Source: Granulosicoccus sp036478595 | Lineage (GTDB): Bacteria; Pseudomonadota; Gammaproteobacteria; Granulosicoccales; Granulosicoccaceae | Length of the DNA: 64,000 nt | Assembly: GCA_036478595.1 (NCBI GenBank) | Contig: JAZGEF010000011.1 | Location: forward strand, 1 to 64,000 | Direction: 5' to 3' | Position numbers and translations under genes: made by a program | Shown here: positions 8,636 through 16,870 of the stretch, one piece after another | Layout: each line of letters opens with the position of its first letter | How positions within the stretch are numbered: the first letter of the stretch is position 1 | The notes under the pieces: model-generated | Seen by the model: the letters and a program-made list of their open reading frames with translations, nothing else | Databases searched by the model: none | What the model was told of the DNA's origin: nothing

Positions 8636-9903
8636 AGCCCAATCGTGATTTAAAACGAGTTTTGGCGGCAGCATCGGCATCGCTGCTTGCGTTGAATTCT
8701 GCACAAGCGCAAGACGCGTGGGAGGTCGATGCAGAGATCCTATATTACCAAGAGCAGGATGATCGTGTACAAGATGTCAGTTTTAAATCATTGGCGAAGG
8801 GTACGATCAGAGATGATGATCAGCTAACGCTTAGTTTGCAGTACGACACCTTAACCGGTGCTAGCCCAACCGGTGCGGCAACTCAAAACGCAACACAAAC
8901 ATTTACGTCGGCCTCTGGCGGCGGCAATGTAGTTGTGCCGGCCAATGAGTTGCCGTTAGATGATGCGTTTCGAGATAATCGCACGGCGCTTAGTGGTCAC
9001 TACCAGCACACACTTGCTAATGGTGCACGATTTAGCAATGGTCTGACTTTCTCCAAAGAGTATGACTATCTCCACCTGGGCGTTAATACTGCCTACGCAT
9101 TTGATTTTAATAACAATAACCGTACTTTGTCAGTTGGCTTGAGTTTGGGGAACGATACAGTTGAATCGGTGGGTGGAAACCCTGTACCTAACACGTTTGT
9201 TTCAAGCGATGGCGGTACCAAATTCACAACAAACGAAGAAAGCAAAACCGTCTTTGACTTTTTAATCGGCTTTACTCAAATCATCAATCGGCGTTCATTA
9301 GTGCAATTTAATTATTCGGCTACTGTGTTTGAAGGCTATCTAAACGACCCCTACAAATTCATCAGCGTGCTAGATGACGACGGTTCTCTTGCAGCTGCTG
9401 GTGGTGGGCAAGGTGGTTTGTATCGTTATGAGAACCGTCCAGATTCACGTACGGGTCATAACTTTTACGTGGAATATAAATATCGGTTTGATCGATCCAT
9501 TGCAAATTTAGCTTATCGTTTTCACACCGATGACTGGGGAATTAATTCACATACCGTCGAATCGCGATACCGATGGTTAATTGATGCTAAACAATGGCTG
9601 GAGCCCAATATCCGGATATACAGCCAGTCAGCTGCCGATTTTTATACGCCGTTTGTGTTTGACTCCAATCTGCCAAGCCAATCCAGTTCGGACTATCGAT
9701 TAAACGAATTCAATGGTGTAACTGTGGGTTTGTCCTACAAGCGAAAGCTCAGCAAGAATAACGCGATCGGTTTTAGTGTTGAATCGTACAGAACGACAGG
9801 AGCCGATGCGTCGATTGCCTCGCCAACGGGCGACATCGTGACGGCTAAATCAACCGACTTAACGGCATCGATTTTCAGGCTGAATTATTCGTTCAAGTTT
9901 TAA
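8626..9903 (+). CDS. DUF3570 outer-membrane beta-barrel protein
   Basis: A 425-residue protein from ATG 8626 (an in-frame TTG lies at 8620), inside the end of the lipoprotein gene. A signal peptide ends near NSAQAQ at about residue 29. The rest is made of alternating polar/hydrophobic strands (YDTLTGAS, HNFYVEYKYRF, LNYSFKF) and ends in an aromatic residue, F, as outer-membrane barrels do. Residues 74-80, DTLTGAS, fit the pattern D-x-x-S/T-G-A-S/T used by ApbE for FMN attachment, and an apbE gene lies next door. That link is a hypothesis. DUF3570 has no assigned function. Confidence 0.82.
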   Translation: MQLKPNRDLKRVLAAASASLLALNSAQAQDAWEVDAEILYYQEQDDRVQDVSFKSLAKGTIRDDDQLTLSLQYDTLTGASPTGAATQNATQTFTSASGGGNVVVPANELPLDDAFRDNRTALSGHYQHTLANGARFSNGLTFSKEYDYLHLGVNTAYAFDFNNNNRTLSVGLSLGNDTVESVGGNPVPNTFVSSDGGTKFTTNEESKTVFDFLIGFTQIINRRSLVQFNYSATVFEGYLNDPYKFISVLDDDGSLAAAGGGQGGLYRYENRPDSRTGHNFYVEYKYRFDRSIANLAYRFHTDDWGINSHTVESRYRWLIDAKQWLEPNIRIYSQSAADFYTPFVFDSNLPSQSSSDYRLNEFNGVTVGLSYKRKLSKNNAIGFSVESYRTTGADASIASPTGDIVTAKSTDLTASIFRLNYSFKF

Positions 9904-9928
9904 GTGAAGTTATAGTGAATAGCGGCAC

Positions 9929-10807
9929 TTAACGCTGAACCCAATGCATAACGTTAACTTCTTTTAAATATGCTTCTGTGTGTTCGCCTTCAAGCATGGC
10001 CATTGTGGCCAGTAAGCCTGCTTGCACGCAGTTGGCCGCCGCCACGGTAATACTGTGCGGTGCATTCTTTGCAGGCCAGCCAGTGGTGGCATCCAATATA
10101 TGCGAGTACCGTTGATCGTTGTGTAACAGAAAGCGATTTTCATCGCCGCTTGTAGCAATTGCACCTTGCTTGATGTTTATCACGACATCAGGTGTGCCGT
10201 TAGTGCGTACACCTACTGTCCATTGGCCGCTCTTTGGTGCGTTAGTGGCAATCAAATCTCCACCATAGTTGATTAACACTGCGGTAGAGGTTTCAGCGGT
10301 AATTATTGCGGCGGTTCGGTCAACTGCGTATTCTTTGCCGATGCCACCCAAGTCAATTTGCATACCCGCTGGCATAGAGAGTTCCGGGATATTCCAAGTG
10401 ACTTTGTCCCAACCCACCTGAGCTAGCAGCCTATCTATTGTTTCGGGTGATGGGATATTATCGGTCCCATCAAATGTCCAGGCTTCGCGTAATACGCCTG
10501 AGGTGATATCGAACCTGCCTTGACTGGCTTCGAATGCCGTATCGGCAAAGACCAGTAGCTTTGCAAGTTCTGCATCCACACTTACCACAGCGCCATTGGC
10601 ATTGTTTATCTTATGGATCTGGTTGTCGTTGCGGTAGCGACTAAATTTATGATCGATTCGAACGGCTTCGGTTTTCGCCAGCGTTGTGAGATGTGTGGCT
10701 AAATCCTTGTCGGTACTATCTACCAGGATCTCGCACATACTGGCCATTGCTTCAAACTGCCCAACGAAACTGCCGTCTGGCATCTGCGATAATGCTATTT
10801 TACTCAT
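9929..10807 (-). CDS. apbE: ApbE family FAD:protein FMN transferase
   Basis: A 292-residue protein with the ApbE pattern in order: FxAMASM near the start, an RIDHKFSRY helix, the flavin-binding DLGGIGKEYAVDR, GGDLIA, and ATSGDENR...YSHILDATTGWP with the metal and FAD contacts. ApbE moves FMN from FAD to a Thr or Ser of a target protein, with Mg2+. No signal peptide or lipobox is visible, unlike many ApbE proteins, so it seems cytoplasmic unless the true start lies further upstream. It converges on the DUF3570 gene with 25 bases between the stops, and DUF3570 is its most likely local partner. Confidence 0.88.
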   Translation of the reverse strand: MSKIALSQMPDGSFVGQFEAMASMCEILVDSTDKDLATHLTTLAKTEAVRIDHKFSRYRNDNQIHKINNANGAVVSVDAELAKLLVFADTAFEASQGRFDITSGVLREAWTFDGTDNIPSPETIDRLLAQVGWDKVTWNIPELSMPAGMQIDLGGIGKEYAVDRTAAIITAETSTAVLINYGGDLIATNAPKSGQWTVGVRTNGTPDVVINIKQGAIATSGDENRFLLHNDQRYSHILDATTGWPAKNAPHSITVAAANCVQAGLLATMAMLEGEHTEAYLKEVNVMHWVQR

Positions 10808-10914
10808 TCCTCATGATACCCCGTTTGCCGTGACGACCAGGAAAATTGCCGGTAAAAAAGTTACACTGCAAGCAATGATAAAAGGCTCAATTGAAGTTAG
10901 GTGAGTAGTTTGCT

Positions 10915-12270
10915 ATGACAACCAGAGTACTCGTGCCATCGGGCGTGTTGGGCCTAGGATTCAGTGAACGTGCGCTAGCGCAGGCCATGCAACTTAAGCC
11001 TGACATTATTTGCATTGATGGCGGCTCGACTGATAGTGGGCCAGCGTACCTTGGTACTGGCACAACAAAATATTCGCGAGCCGTATGCAAGGCTGAATGG
11101 AAACTTCTCATGAGAGCAAGGCATGCATTGGGCATACCATTGGTGATTAGCAGTTGCGGCACCTGTGGTACCGATTCAATGGTTGATTGGATGTTTGCGC
11201 TCACTCGTGAGATTGCGACTGAACTTGGGCAGCACCCCAAAGTCGTATCGCTCTATACTGAGCAGATATTATCGCAGGTGCAAAACGCATTTAAGACACA
11301 ACGCATCCAAATATTAGAGCCTGAAGTTCCGTTAAGTGAAAACATCATTAAACAATGCAGCCACATTGTTGCGCTAGCGGGCCGCGAACAAATAACAGCG
11401 GCACTTAACTGCGGTGCAGACATCGTACTAGCGGGCAGAGCAACAGACACTGCGGCCTTGTGTGCTTTACCTATTGCCAATGGTGAGCACGAAGCCGCTG
11501 CGTGGCATGGTGCAAAAATCGCAGAGTGCGGTGCCTTTTGTAGCACCAACCCGTCCTCTGGTGTGGTGATGCTCAGCGTTGATCAACAAGGGTTTACGAT
11601 ACAGGCAATTGCAGACGATGCCTTCTGTACGCCCCATTCGGTGTCAGCCCATATGCTCTATGAAAATGCTAACCCACACCAACTAGTAGAGCCCGGCGGC
11701 ACACTTGATGCCTCTAACGCAACTTACACCGCCATTGATAGGCACACTGTGAGGGTAGAAGGCTCAAGATGGGAGACAGCAAAGCAATACACCGTCAAAC
11801 TTGAGGGCGCACGTTCGCGTGGTTTTCAAACCACTATTCTAGCGCTCATTCGAGATCCGCATTACGTAAAAAACGTTCACCTATGGGCTGATAAATTGCG
11901 AGCATTTTTAGTTGATCAGCTGCAAACACGGCTCGATATCGCGCCCGATCAATACTCATTGGAATTTAGGATCATCGGCAGCAATGCTACTTTTGGTGCC
12001 CTGGAAACTAAAACAGAAGGCGCAACCGAGGTAGGGGTGTTGGGTATTGTGACCAGCTCAACACAAGCTTTGTCGGACGACATCATGCGGTTCGCTAATC
12101 CGTTTGTATTGCATTACCCGTTAACAGTTGACGAACCGATGCCAAGCTTTGCGTTTCCGTATTCACCCGCTGAAACATCCAGAGGTGAGACGTTTGAATT
12201 TTGCTTAAATCATGTGATGAGGATAGATGACCCCATGCAAGTGTTTAAGCTAACGCAGGAAGTGCTCTAA
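10915..12270 (+). CDS. AtuA-like (DUF1446) protein
   Basis: A 451-residue cytoplasmic protein that looks like the acyclic terpene utilisation AtuA/DUF1446 family: IDGGSTDSGPAYLGTG near the N-terminus, SSCGTCGTDSMVDWM, ADIVLAGRATDTAAL, and LVEPGGTLDASNATY. The biochemical activity is not established; members occur in citronellol/geraniol and other catabolic clusters. ATG 10915 has an AGGTGAG-type ribosome site about nine bases upstream. The stop overlaps the next ATG by one base (TAATG), so the DUF4387 partner is translationally coupled. No other Atu genes (biotin carboxylase pair, citronellyl-CoA dehydrogenase) are in the window, so terpene use is not supported here. Confidence 0.82.
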   Translation: MTTRVLVPSGVLGLGFSERALAQAMQLKPDIICIDGGSTDSGPAYLGTGTTKYSRAVCKAEWKLLMRARHALGIPLVISSCGTCGTDSMVDWMFALTREIATELGQHPKVVSLYTEQILSQVQNAFKTQRIQILEPEVPLSENIIKQCSHIVALAGREQITAALNCGADIVLAGRATDTAALCALPIANGEHEAAAWHGAKIAECGAFCSTNPSSGVVMLSVDQQGFTIQAIADDAFCTPHSVSAHMLYENANPHQLVEPGGTLDASNATYTAIDRHTVRVEGSRWETAKQYTVKLEGARSRGFQTTILALIRDPHYVKNVHLWADKLRAFLVDQLQTRLDIAPDQYSLEFRIIGSNATFGALETKTEGATEVGVLGIVTSSTQALSDDIMRFANPFVLHYPLTVDEPMPSFAFPYSPAETSRGETFEFCLNHVMRIDDPMQVFKLTQEVL

Positions 12271-12575
12271 TGCCATCACTATTGGGCGATGTCTGCGAAA
12301 AAATCCGATCAAAAAATGCGGGGCCGTATTGGATTACGGTCGATATTTTTTGTGGCGGTAGCAAACGTTTCAATACCGTGATAAATGCGCTGCAGAACGA
12401 ACAAATTGCCGAATGCTTGCAATTGCCAGTTGCCGAGCTTCGTCGATTTGACATGCCAGAGCTATTTGCCATCAAAGTCAGCTTTGCCCGCCCAATTGTG
12501 CAGGGCAGTGCGGGTGATCGAGACATGCACGGCGCGCAGTATGCCGTGTTAATCGCACAGCTTGCGCTGGAATAG
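12270..12575 (+). CDS. DUF4387 protein, partner of AtuA-like protein
   Basis: A 101-residue protein with the DUF4387 opening KIRSKNAGPYWITVDIFC and a closing GSAGDRDMHGAQYAVL. The family usually follows an AtuA-like gene or is fused to it, and the one-base overlap here supports a two-subunit enzyme. Its chemistry is unknown. The next gene, a permease 88 bases downstream on the same strand, may carry the substrate or product. Confidence 0.78.
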   Translation: MPSLLGDVCEKIRSKNAGPYWITVDIFCGGSKRFNTVINALQNEQIAECLQLPVAELRRFDMPELFAIKVSFARPIVQGSAGDRDMHGAQYAVLIAQLALE

Positions 12576-12662
12576 CAAACACTGTGTTGGTTTGCCAGTA
12601 AGAAAGCGTGCATAGTGTTAGGCGCTTAATACTATCGAATTTTAACGCGCTGACGGTTTTTC

Positions 12663-13556
12663 ATGCCTCAATCCATTGCTCCACAATCCTACCGCCGCGG
12701 CGTAATCTACATTGTGTTTGCTGGTGTGTTTATGAGTTCCGGCGGCTTGCTGGTACGGATGATCGAACAAGCTGATCCTTGGACCATCCTGTTTTACCGT
12801 TCCATTACGTTTGCAATCACTGTCTTACTGTTTATGTTGTTTCGCAGTGGTAAATCAGCCTTTGCTGAGTTCAGGGGGTTTGCTTGGCTGGAGTGGATAG
12901 TGGCAGTGAGTGTTGGCCTCAGTTTTATCACCTACCTGTTAAGCCTGTTTTATACCTCCGTTGCTAACACAGTCATCATCATTAGTTCAGGGCCACTGTT
13001 TGCGGCGGTAATGGGGTGGTTAGTACTTAGAGAAGTTGTGGGTATTAGAACTTGGATTTCTATTGCGCTTGCGGTAAGTGGCCTGCTGGTGATGTTCACG
13101 GCTGATGTGAGTTTAAGTGATATTTTGGGTATGGCGTACGCCTTGTTCGCGGTCGCTATGTTTGCGGTAATGATTGTGGCGGTACGCCGATCGACTCGCC
13201 CGGATATGCTGGCAGCCACTTGTTGCGCAGGTTTGGTGGCCGCTATTGTTAGCGCGTTTATGATGCCCAGCTTTGCATTATCAACCCATGATTTACTGGT
13301 AGCCATTGGTCTTGGTTCGTTTCAAATTGGCGTGAGTTATATTCTTATTACTTTGGGTTCGCGCAGTGTGCCATCGGCCCAAGTGCCGATCTTATGTCTT
13401 CCAGAGACAGCACTTGCTCCATTGTGGGTATGGCTGAGTATTAGCGAAACGCCTGACGCTACCACCATAGTGGGCGGGGCTTTGGTGCTCTCAGCGGTTG
13501 TTTTTCAGGGAGTTACAGGTATCAGGCGGCGGCAAAAGGAAAACATAGTCGTCTAA
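12663..13556 (+). CDS. EamA/DMT-family transporter
   Basis: A 297-residue inner-membrane protein with ten hydrophobic segments in two EamA repeats. Conserved points include GGLLVRMIEQADPWTILFYRS in the first repeat and the SAQVPILCLPETALAPLWVW segment near the end, which is the family's conserved PxExxxAP-type helix. Substrate unknown. It lies between the AtuA-like/DUF4387 pair and the ureide genes, all on the plus strand, so it may move a ureide or a product of either pair. Confidence 0.82.
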   Translation: MPQSIAPQSYRRGVIYIVFAGVFMSSGGLLVRMIEQADPWTILFYRSITFAITVLLFMLFRSGKSAFAEFRGFAWLEWIVAVSVGLSFITYLLSLFYTSVANTVIIISSGPLFAAVMGWLVLREVVGIRTWISIALAVSGLLVMFTADVSLSDILGMAYALFAVAMFAVMIVAVRRSTRPDMLAATCCAGLVAAIVSAFMMPSFALSTHDLLVAIGLGSFQIGVSYILITLGSRSVPSAQVPILCLPETALAPLWVWLSISETPDATTIVGGALVLSAVVFQGVTGIRRRQKENIVV

Positions 13557-13595
13557 ATCACACATTAGGCCTGTCACCTTGTCTAGACTATAGCC

Positions 13596-14111
13596 ATGGC
13601 TGACAAAAACACTTCAAATTCAGCGCTTGTACCGGTGCCGCTCACGACCGAGGCATTTGCCCCGTTTGGCGATGTAATCGAAACCCGAGGTAATGATTCG
13701 TACCTAATCAACAATGGAAACTGTGCCCGCTTTCATGACCTGAGCCAGCCCTCTGTGGATGGCAGCGGCACAACGGGAATCAGCTTGTTCGAAGCTCAAC
13801 ACTATGCATTCCCCATTGCTTTAAACCTACTTGAACGTCACCCTTTAGGTAGCCAAGCGTTTATTCCGATGAGCAACAAACCCTATTTGGTTATTGTTGC
13901 CGCTGATACCGAAGGCCGGCCTGATAAGCCATTAGTGTTTGTCACTAACGGTAAACAAGGCGTTAACTACTTTACAAACACATGGCACGGTGTGCTCACG
14001 CCAATCAACCAGGCAGCCTTATTCGCGGTGGTCGATTATATTGGCGACGGGAAGAATTTAGAAGAATATTCATTACCTGATCCTTACACCATTGCCCAAC
14101 CGAGCAGCTAA
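13596..14111 (+). CDS. allA: Ureidoglycolate lyase
   Basis: A 171-residue cytoplasmic cupin-type protein close to the normal AllA length. It has the family start PLTTEAFAPFGDVIET, then ERHPLGSQAFIPM and a late GVNYFTNTWHGVLTPI segment holding the conserved His. The enzyme splits (S)-ureidoglycolate into glyoxylate and urea at the end of purine breakdown. The next gene, allE, starts nine bases on and makes the step before it (ureidoglycine to ureidoglycolate), so the two form a small ureide module. Allantoinase and allantoate amidohydrolase are not in the window. Confidence 0.9.
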   Translation: MADKNTSNSALVPVPLTTEAFAPFGDVIETRGNDSYLINNGNCARFHDLSQPSVDGSGTTGISLFEAQHYAFPIALNLLERHPLGSQAFIPMSNKPYLVIVAADTEGRPDKPLVFVTNGKQGVNYFTNTWHGVLTPINQAALFAVVDYIGDGKNLEEYSLPDPYTIAQPSS

Positions 14112-14120
14112 CAGACGATA

Positions 14121-14942
14121 ATGAGCACTCACGAATATCCCAAAATCCATGGTCCTGTGCCACCGCAAACAACACGCTTAGATACTCGGGCTGTTGTTAC
14201 CGAAGCGTATACATTTATACCCGCAGGCTGCCAAACCGATATCGTTAGCAGCCGTTTACCGTTTTGGGATAACACGCTCGCTTGGGTGATTGCTAAGCCC
14301 ATGGCCGGTTTTGCAACATCCTTCTCGCATTATTTGGTAGAGGTTGGAGCAGGTGGTGGTAGCGACAAACCTGAAACATATGCTGGGGTGGAGCACGTTC
14401 TGTTTGTTACCGCTGCGGCGTTAAACGTCACTGTAGACGGCAATGTGCATAAGGTTGGTTCGGGTGGTTATGTATTCATGCCACCTAATACTGTTTGGTC
14501 GGTGCGTAATAGCGGTAAAGAAACGGCTCATTTTCATTGGATCCGCAAACAATATGATGCCGTTGATGGCCTTGATCATCCTGAGGCGTTTGTCACCAAC
14601 GAAAATGGCGTCGAATCGATCGCTATGCCCGACACCAACAATGGTTGGGCAACAAAGCGCTTTGTGGGGCCGGATGATTTACGGCATGATATGCACGTTA
14701 ACATTGTTACTTTCCAACCGGGTTATGTTATTCCATTTATGGAAACCCATGTCATGGAGCATGGTTTATATGTGCTGGAAGGTAGGGGTGCTTATAAGCT
14801 TAACCAAGATTGGATAGAGGTTGAAGCGGGTGATTACATGTGGCTTCGCGCCTTTTGTCCGCAGGCTTGTTATGCCGCAGGCGATAGCCCATTTAGATAT
14901 TTATTGTACAAAGACGTCAATCGGCATATGCCGTTTGTGTAA
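14121..14942 (+). CDS. allE: (S)-ureidoglycine aminohydrolase
   Basis: A 273-residue bicupin of full family length. The N-terminal cupin includes VEHVLFVTAAALNVTVDG and GGYVFMPPNT. The C-terminal cupin includes METHVMEHGLYVLEGRG, with the His and Glu residues that hold Mn2+, and EVEAGDYMWLRAFCPQACYAAG. It hydrolyses (S)-ureidoglycine to (S)-ureidoglycolate and ammonia, giving AllA its proper enantiomer. Gene order and nine-base spacing after allA support one operon; the aldolase gene follows after 28 bases. Confidence 0.9.
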   Translation: MSTHEYPKIHGPVPPQTTRLDTRAVVTEAYTFIPAGCQTDIVSSRLPFWDNTLAWVIAKPMAGFATSFSHYLVEVGAGGGSDKPETYAGVEHVLFVTAAALNVTVDGNVHKVGSGGYVFMPPNTVWSVRNSGKETAHFHWIRKQYDAVDGLDHPEAFVTNENGVESIAMPDTNNGWATKRFVGPDDLRHDMHVNIVTFQPGYVIPFMETHVMEHGLYVLEGRGAYKLNQDWIEVEAGDYMWLRAFCPQACYAAGDSPFRYLLYKDVNRHMPFV

Positions 14943-14970
14943 GATCCACCAATTTGCCCTGGAACCTGAG

Positions 14971-15726
14971 ATGACTATCACTAAACTAAAAACCAATATG
15001 GATCATTGGCAAGAGCGGGAAGATTTGGCCGCCGCATTTAGGTGGGCCGCCCGTTTTAATTTGCACGAAGGCGTTGCTAATCATTTCAGCTTAGCGGTAA
15101 ATGATGACGGCACTAAGTTTTTGATGAACCCTAATCAATGGCATTTTAGCCGTATTAAAGCATCCGACATTCTTGAGATCGATGCGAATGACCCCGATAC
15201 GCTTAACAAACCAGACGCGCCTGATCCAACTGCATGGGGTTTGCATGGAGGCGTGCACCGGCATTGTGCGCACGCGCGATGCGTGATGCACGTGCACTCT
15301 GTTTATGCAACGGTGCTAGCCAGTTTACAAGACAGCACGCTGCCACCGATTGATCAAAACAGTGCAATATTCTACGACCGCATAGTAGTTGATGAGCAAT
15401 ATGGCGGGCTAGCGTTTGAAGATGAAGGCGAGCGATGCGCGCAGCTGTTCACTGACCCCAATAAAAAAGTTATGGTAATGGGTAACCACGGTGTGTTAGT
15501 TATTGGTAGTACGGTTGCAGATACGTTTAACAGGCTGTATTACTTTGAACGTGCGGCTCAAACTTATATTAAAGCGCTACAAACAGGCCAGCCGTTAAGA
15601 GTTATTCCACATGATATCGCTGAGAAAACTGCACAACAGATAGAAGCGTATCCTGAGCAGGATGACAGGCATTTCCGGGAATTGCGTGCGATATTGGATT
15701 CTGAAAAATCAGACTATACGTCTTAA
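14971..15726 (+). CDS. Class II aldolase/adducin family protein
   Basis: A 251-residue protein from ATG 14971; a longer frame upstream overlaps allE and is rejected. The family signature is clear: AARFNLHEGVANHFS near the start, HVHSVYATVLAS giving two zinc histidines, and GNHGVLVIGSTVADTFNRLYYFERA giving the third. Members are metal-dependent aldolases, epimerases or decarboxylases, and many are misannotated. Its place just after allA and allE suggests it acts on a C2-C4 product of the ureide route, possibly using glyoxylate, but this is inference. Confidence 0.82.
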   Translation: MTITKLKTNMDHWQEREDLAAAFRWAARFNLHEGVANHFSLAVNDDGTKFLMNPNQWHFSRIKASDILEIDANDPDTLNKPDAPDPTAWGLHGGVHRHCAHARCVMHVHSVYATVLASLQDSTLPPIDQNSAIFYDRIVVDEQYGGLAFEDEGERCAQLFTDPNKKVMVMGNHGVLVIGSTVADTFNRLYYFERAAQTYIKALQTGQPLRVIPHDIAEKTAQQIEAYPEQDDRHFRELRAILDSEKSDYTS

Positions 15727-15749
15727 ATGAGCATGTCATCATATTGCCT

Positions 15750-16136
15750 CTAGCCGGCTACGATTTTTAATGTCGCCACCATAGAAGGATGATAGATACA
15801 AAAGTAATCTACTGATGTAGCTGTCGTCACTTGCAGCGTATAACTTTCGCCGGTTTTAAGTTCAGGGCTGGTCCAGCTCTTGTCAACTGCTGTTGCCGTA
15901 TGCGGCACGATATCTAGGTTTGTCCAAGTGATGCTATCTCCAGGTTTCAAAATAAGCGTTACTTGAGAATATTTGAAATCCTTGATGTCTACCACATGCG
16001 TAGTAGGCTCCGACGTTGCGGTATCTGTGTAAGCGTTATTAATGCCATTGGCGTTGCACCCTGATAGTAGCGATGCAACAAGCAATAACAATCCGCTTAA
16101 ACAAGCCCAACGTTTAATGCTGCTAGAAATGGCCAT
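15750..16136 (-). CDS. Cupredoxin-domain lipoprotein (type 1 copper)
   Basis: A 128-residue lipoprotein with lipobox LLSGC (Cys27, next residue Asn). The mature part is a plastocyanin/amicyanin-like cupredoxin: H79 in VPHTAT, then C113, H116 and M119 in YFCIYHPSM, the full set of type 1 copper ligands. It should be a membrane-tethered periplasmic electron carrier. It starts two bases after the DUF4142 stop, so the two are one operon. The redox partner is not evident nearby. Confidence 0.88.
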   Translation of the reverse strand: MAISSSIKRWACLSGLLLLVASLLSGCNANGINNAYTDTATSEPTTHVVDIKDFKYSQVTLILKPGDSITWTNLDIVPHTATAVDKSWTSPELKTGESYTLQVTTATSVDYFCIYHPSMVATLKIVAG

Positions 16137-16138
16137 TT

Positions 16139-16669
16139 TTACTCAAGGCCTTTTACCATCATGTCAGCGTGTTTTTCGTGAGCCTGGAAAATTTTCAAAC
16201 CCGCTTCAAACAGCGCTTTAACCTCAGCGTTATCGATGTTCGGAATAAACACGTCACCCACTAAACTGTTTACCTCATCGTGGTAAGCTAATTCGTTGCT
16301 GGCGTAATACCTATCAAAATCTTCACCACGTAGTTCAGACATTTCGTTAAGGATACCTTCTGCGTCAGTATTAAGCTTTTGGCTAAGGAAGTTATCCTGA
16401 GCTTCAACACCTAGCTTGGCCAGTAATCCTAACGCTTGCTCATTAACCGCTTCGTGGTCACGGATCATAGTGTGAGCAAAATCGTGAATATCAGGGTTAG
16501 CAGAGATAGCTAGTGCCATGTGGGCGTAACGAATATCTATGACGTCGGCTGTGTATGCAACGTGAGCAATTTCAAGGTCGTTAAGCTCTGCAGGGGATGC
16601 GCTATATGCTGGCATAACAGTGAGAGCGACGACACCTACAAATGCGATGGTCTTAAGTAAAGATTTCAT
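16139..16669 (-). CDS. DUF4142 periplasmic helical protein
   Basis: A 176-residue protein. ATG at 16669 is preferred over an in-frame ATG at 16681 because GGAG lies six bases ahead of it. A signal peptide runs to about VMPAYSA. The rest is a ferritin-like helical bundle of DUF4142 type: DLEIAHVAYTADVIDIRYA, FAHTMIRDHEAVNEQAL and AHEKHADMM carry the usual His and acidic residues. Biochemical function is not known; such proteins often appear with envelope stress or metal genes. The downstream cupredoxin is coupled to it. Confidence 0.82.
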   Translation of the reverse strand: MKSLLKTIAFVGVVALTVMPAYSASPAELNDLEIAHVAYTADVIDIRYAHMALAISANPDIHDFAHTMIRDHEAVNEQALGLLAKLGVEAQDNFLSQKLNTDAEGILNEMSELRGEDFDRYYASNELAYHDEVNSLVGDVFIPNIDNAEVKALFEAGLKIFQAHEKHADMMVKGLE

Positions 16670-16870
16670 GTCATTCTCCATTGAATGGTCAAGCCCATGA
16701 GTAGCATGGGATGGTGTGTAGTTAATACGAATCAGATTGATAAATGAATGATCAAAAGACCGAATTTCTTGACCGATCGTACAGAATCAACATGAAATGC
16801 TGGTAAATCGACATTATATGACTGGGGTTTTGTTATGTTAATCCTATCGATATGGGCGTTAGCTAAAACA

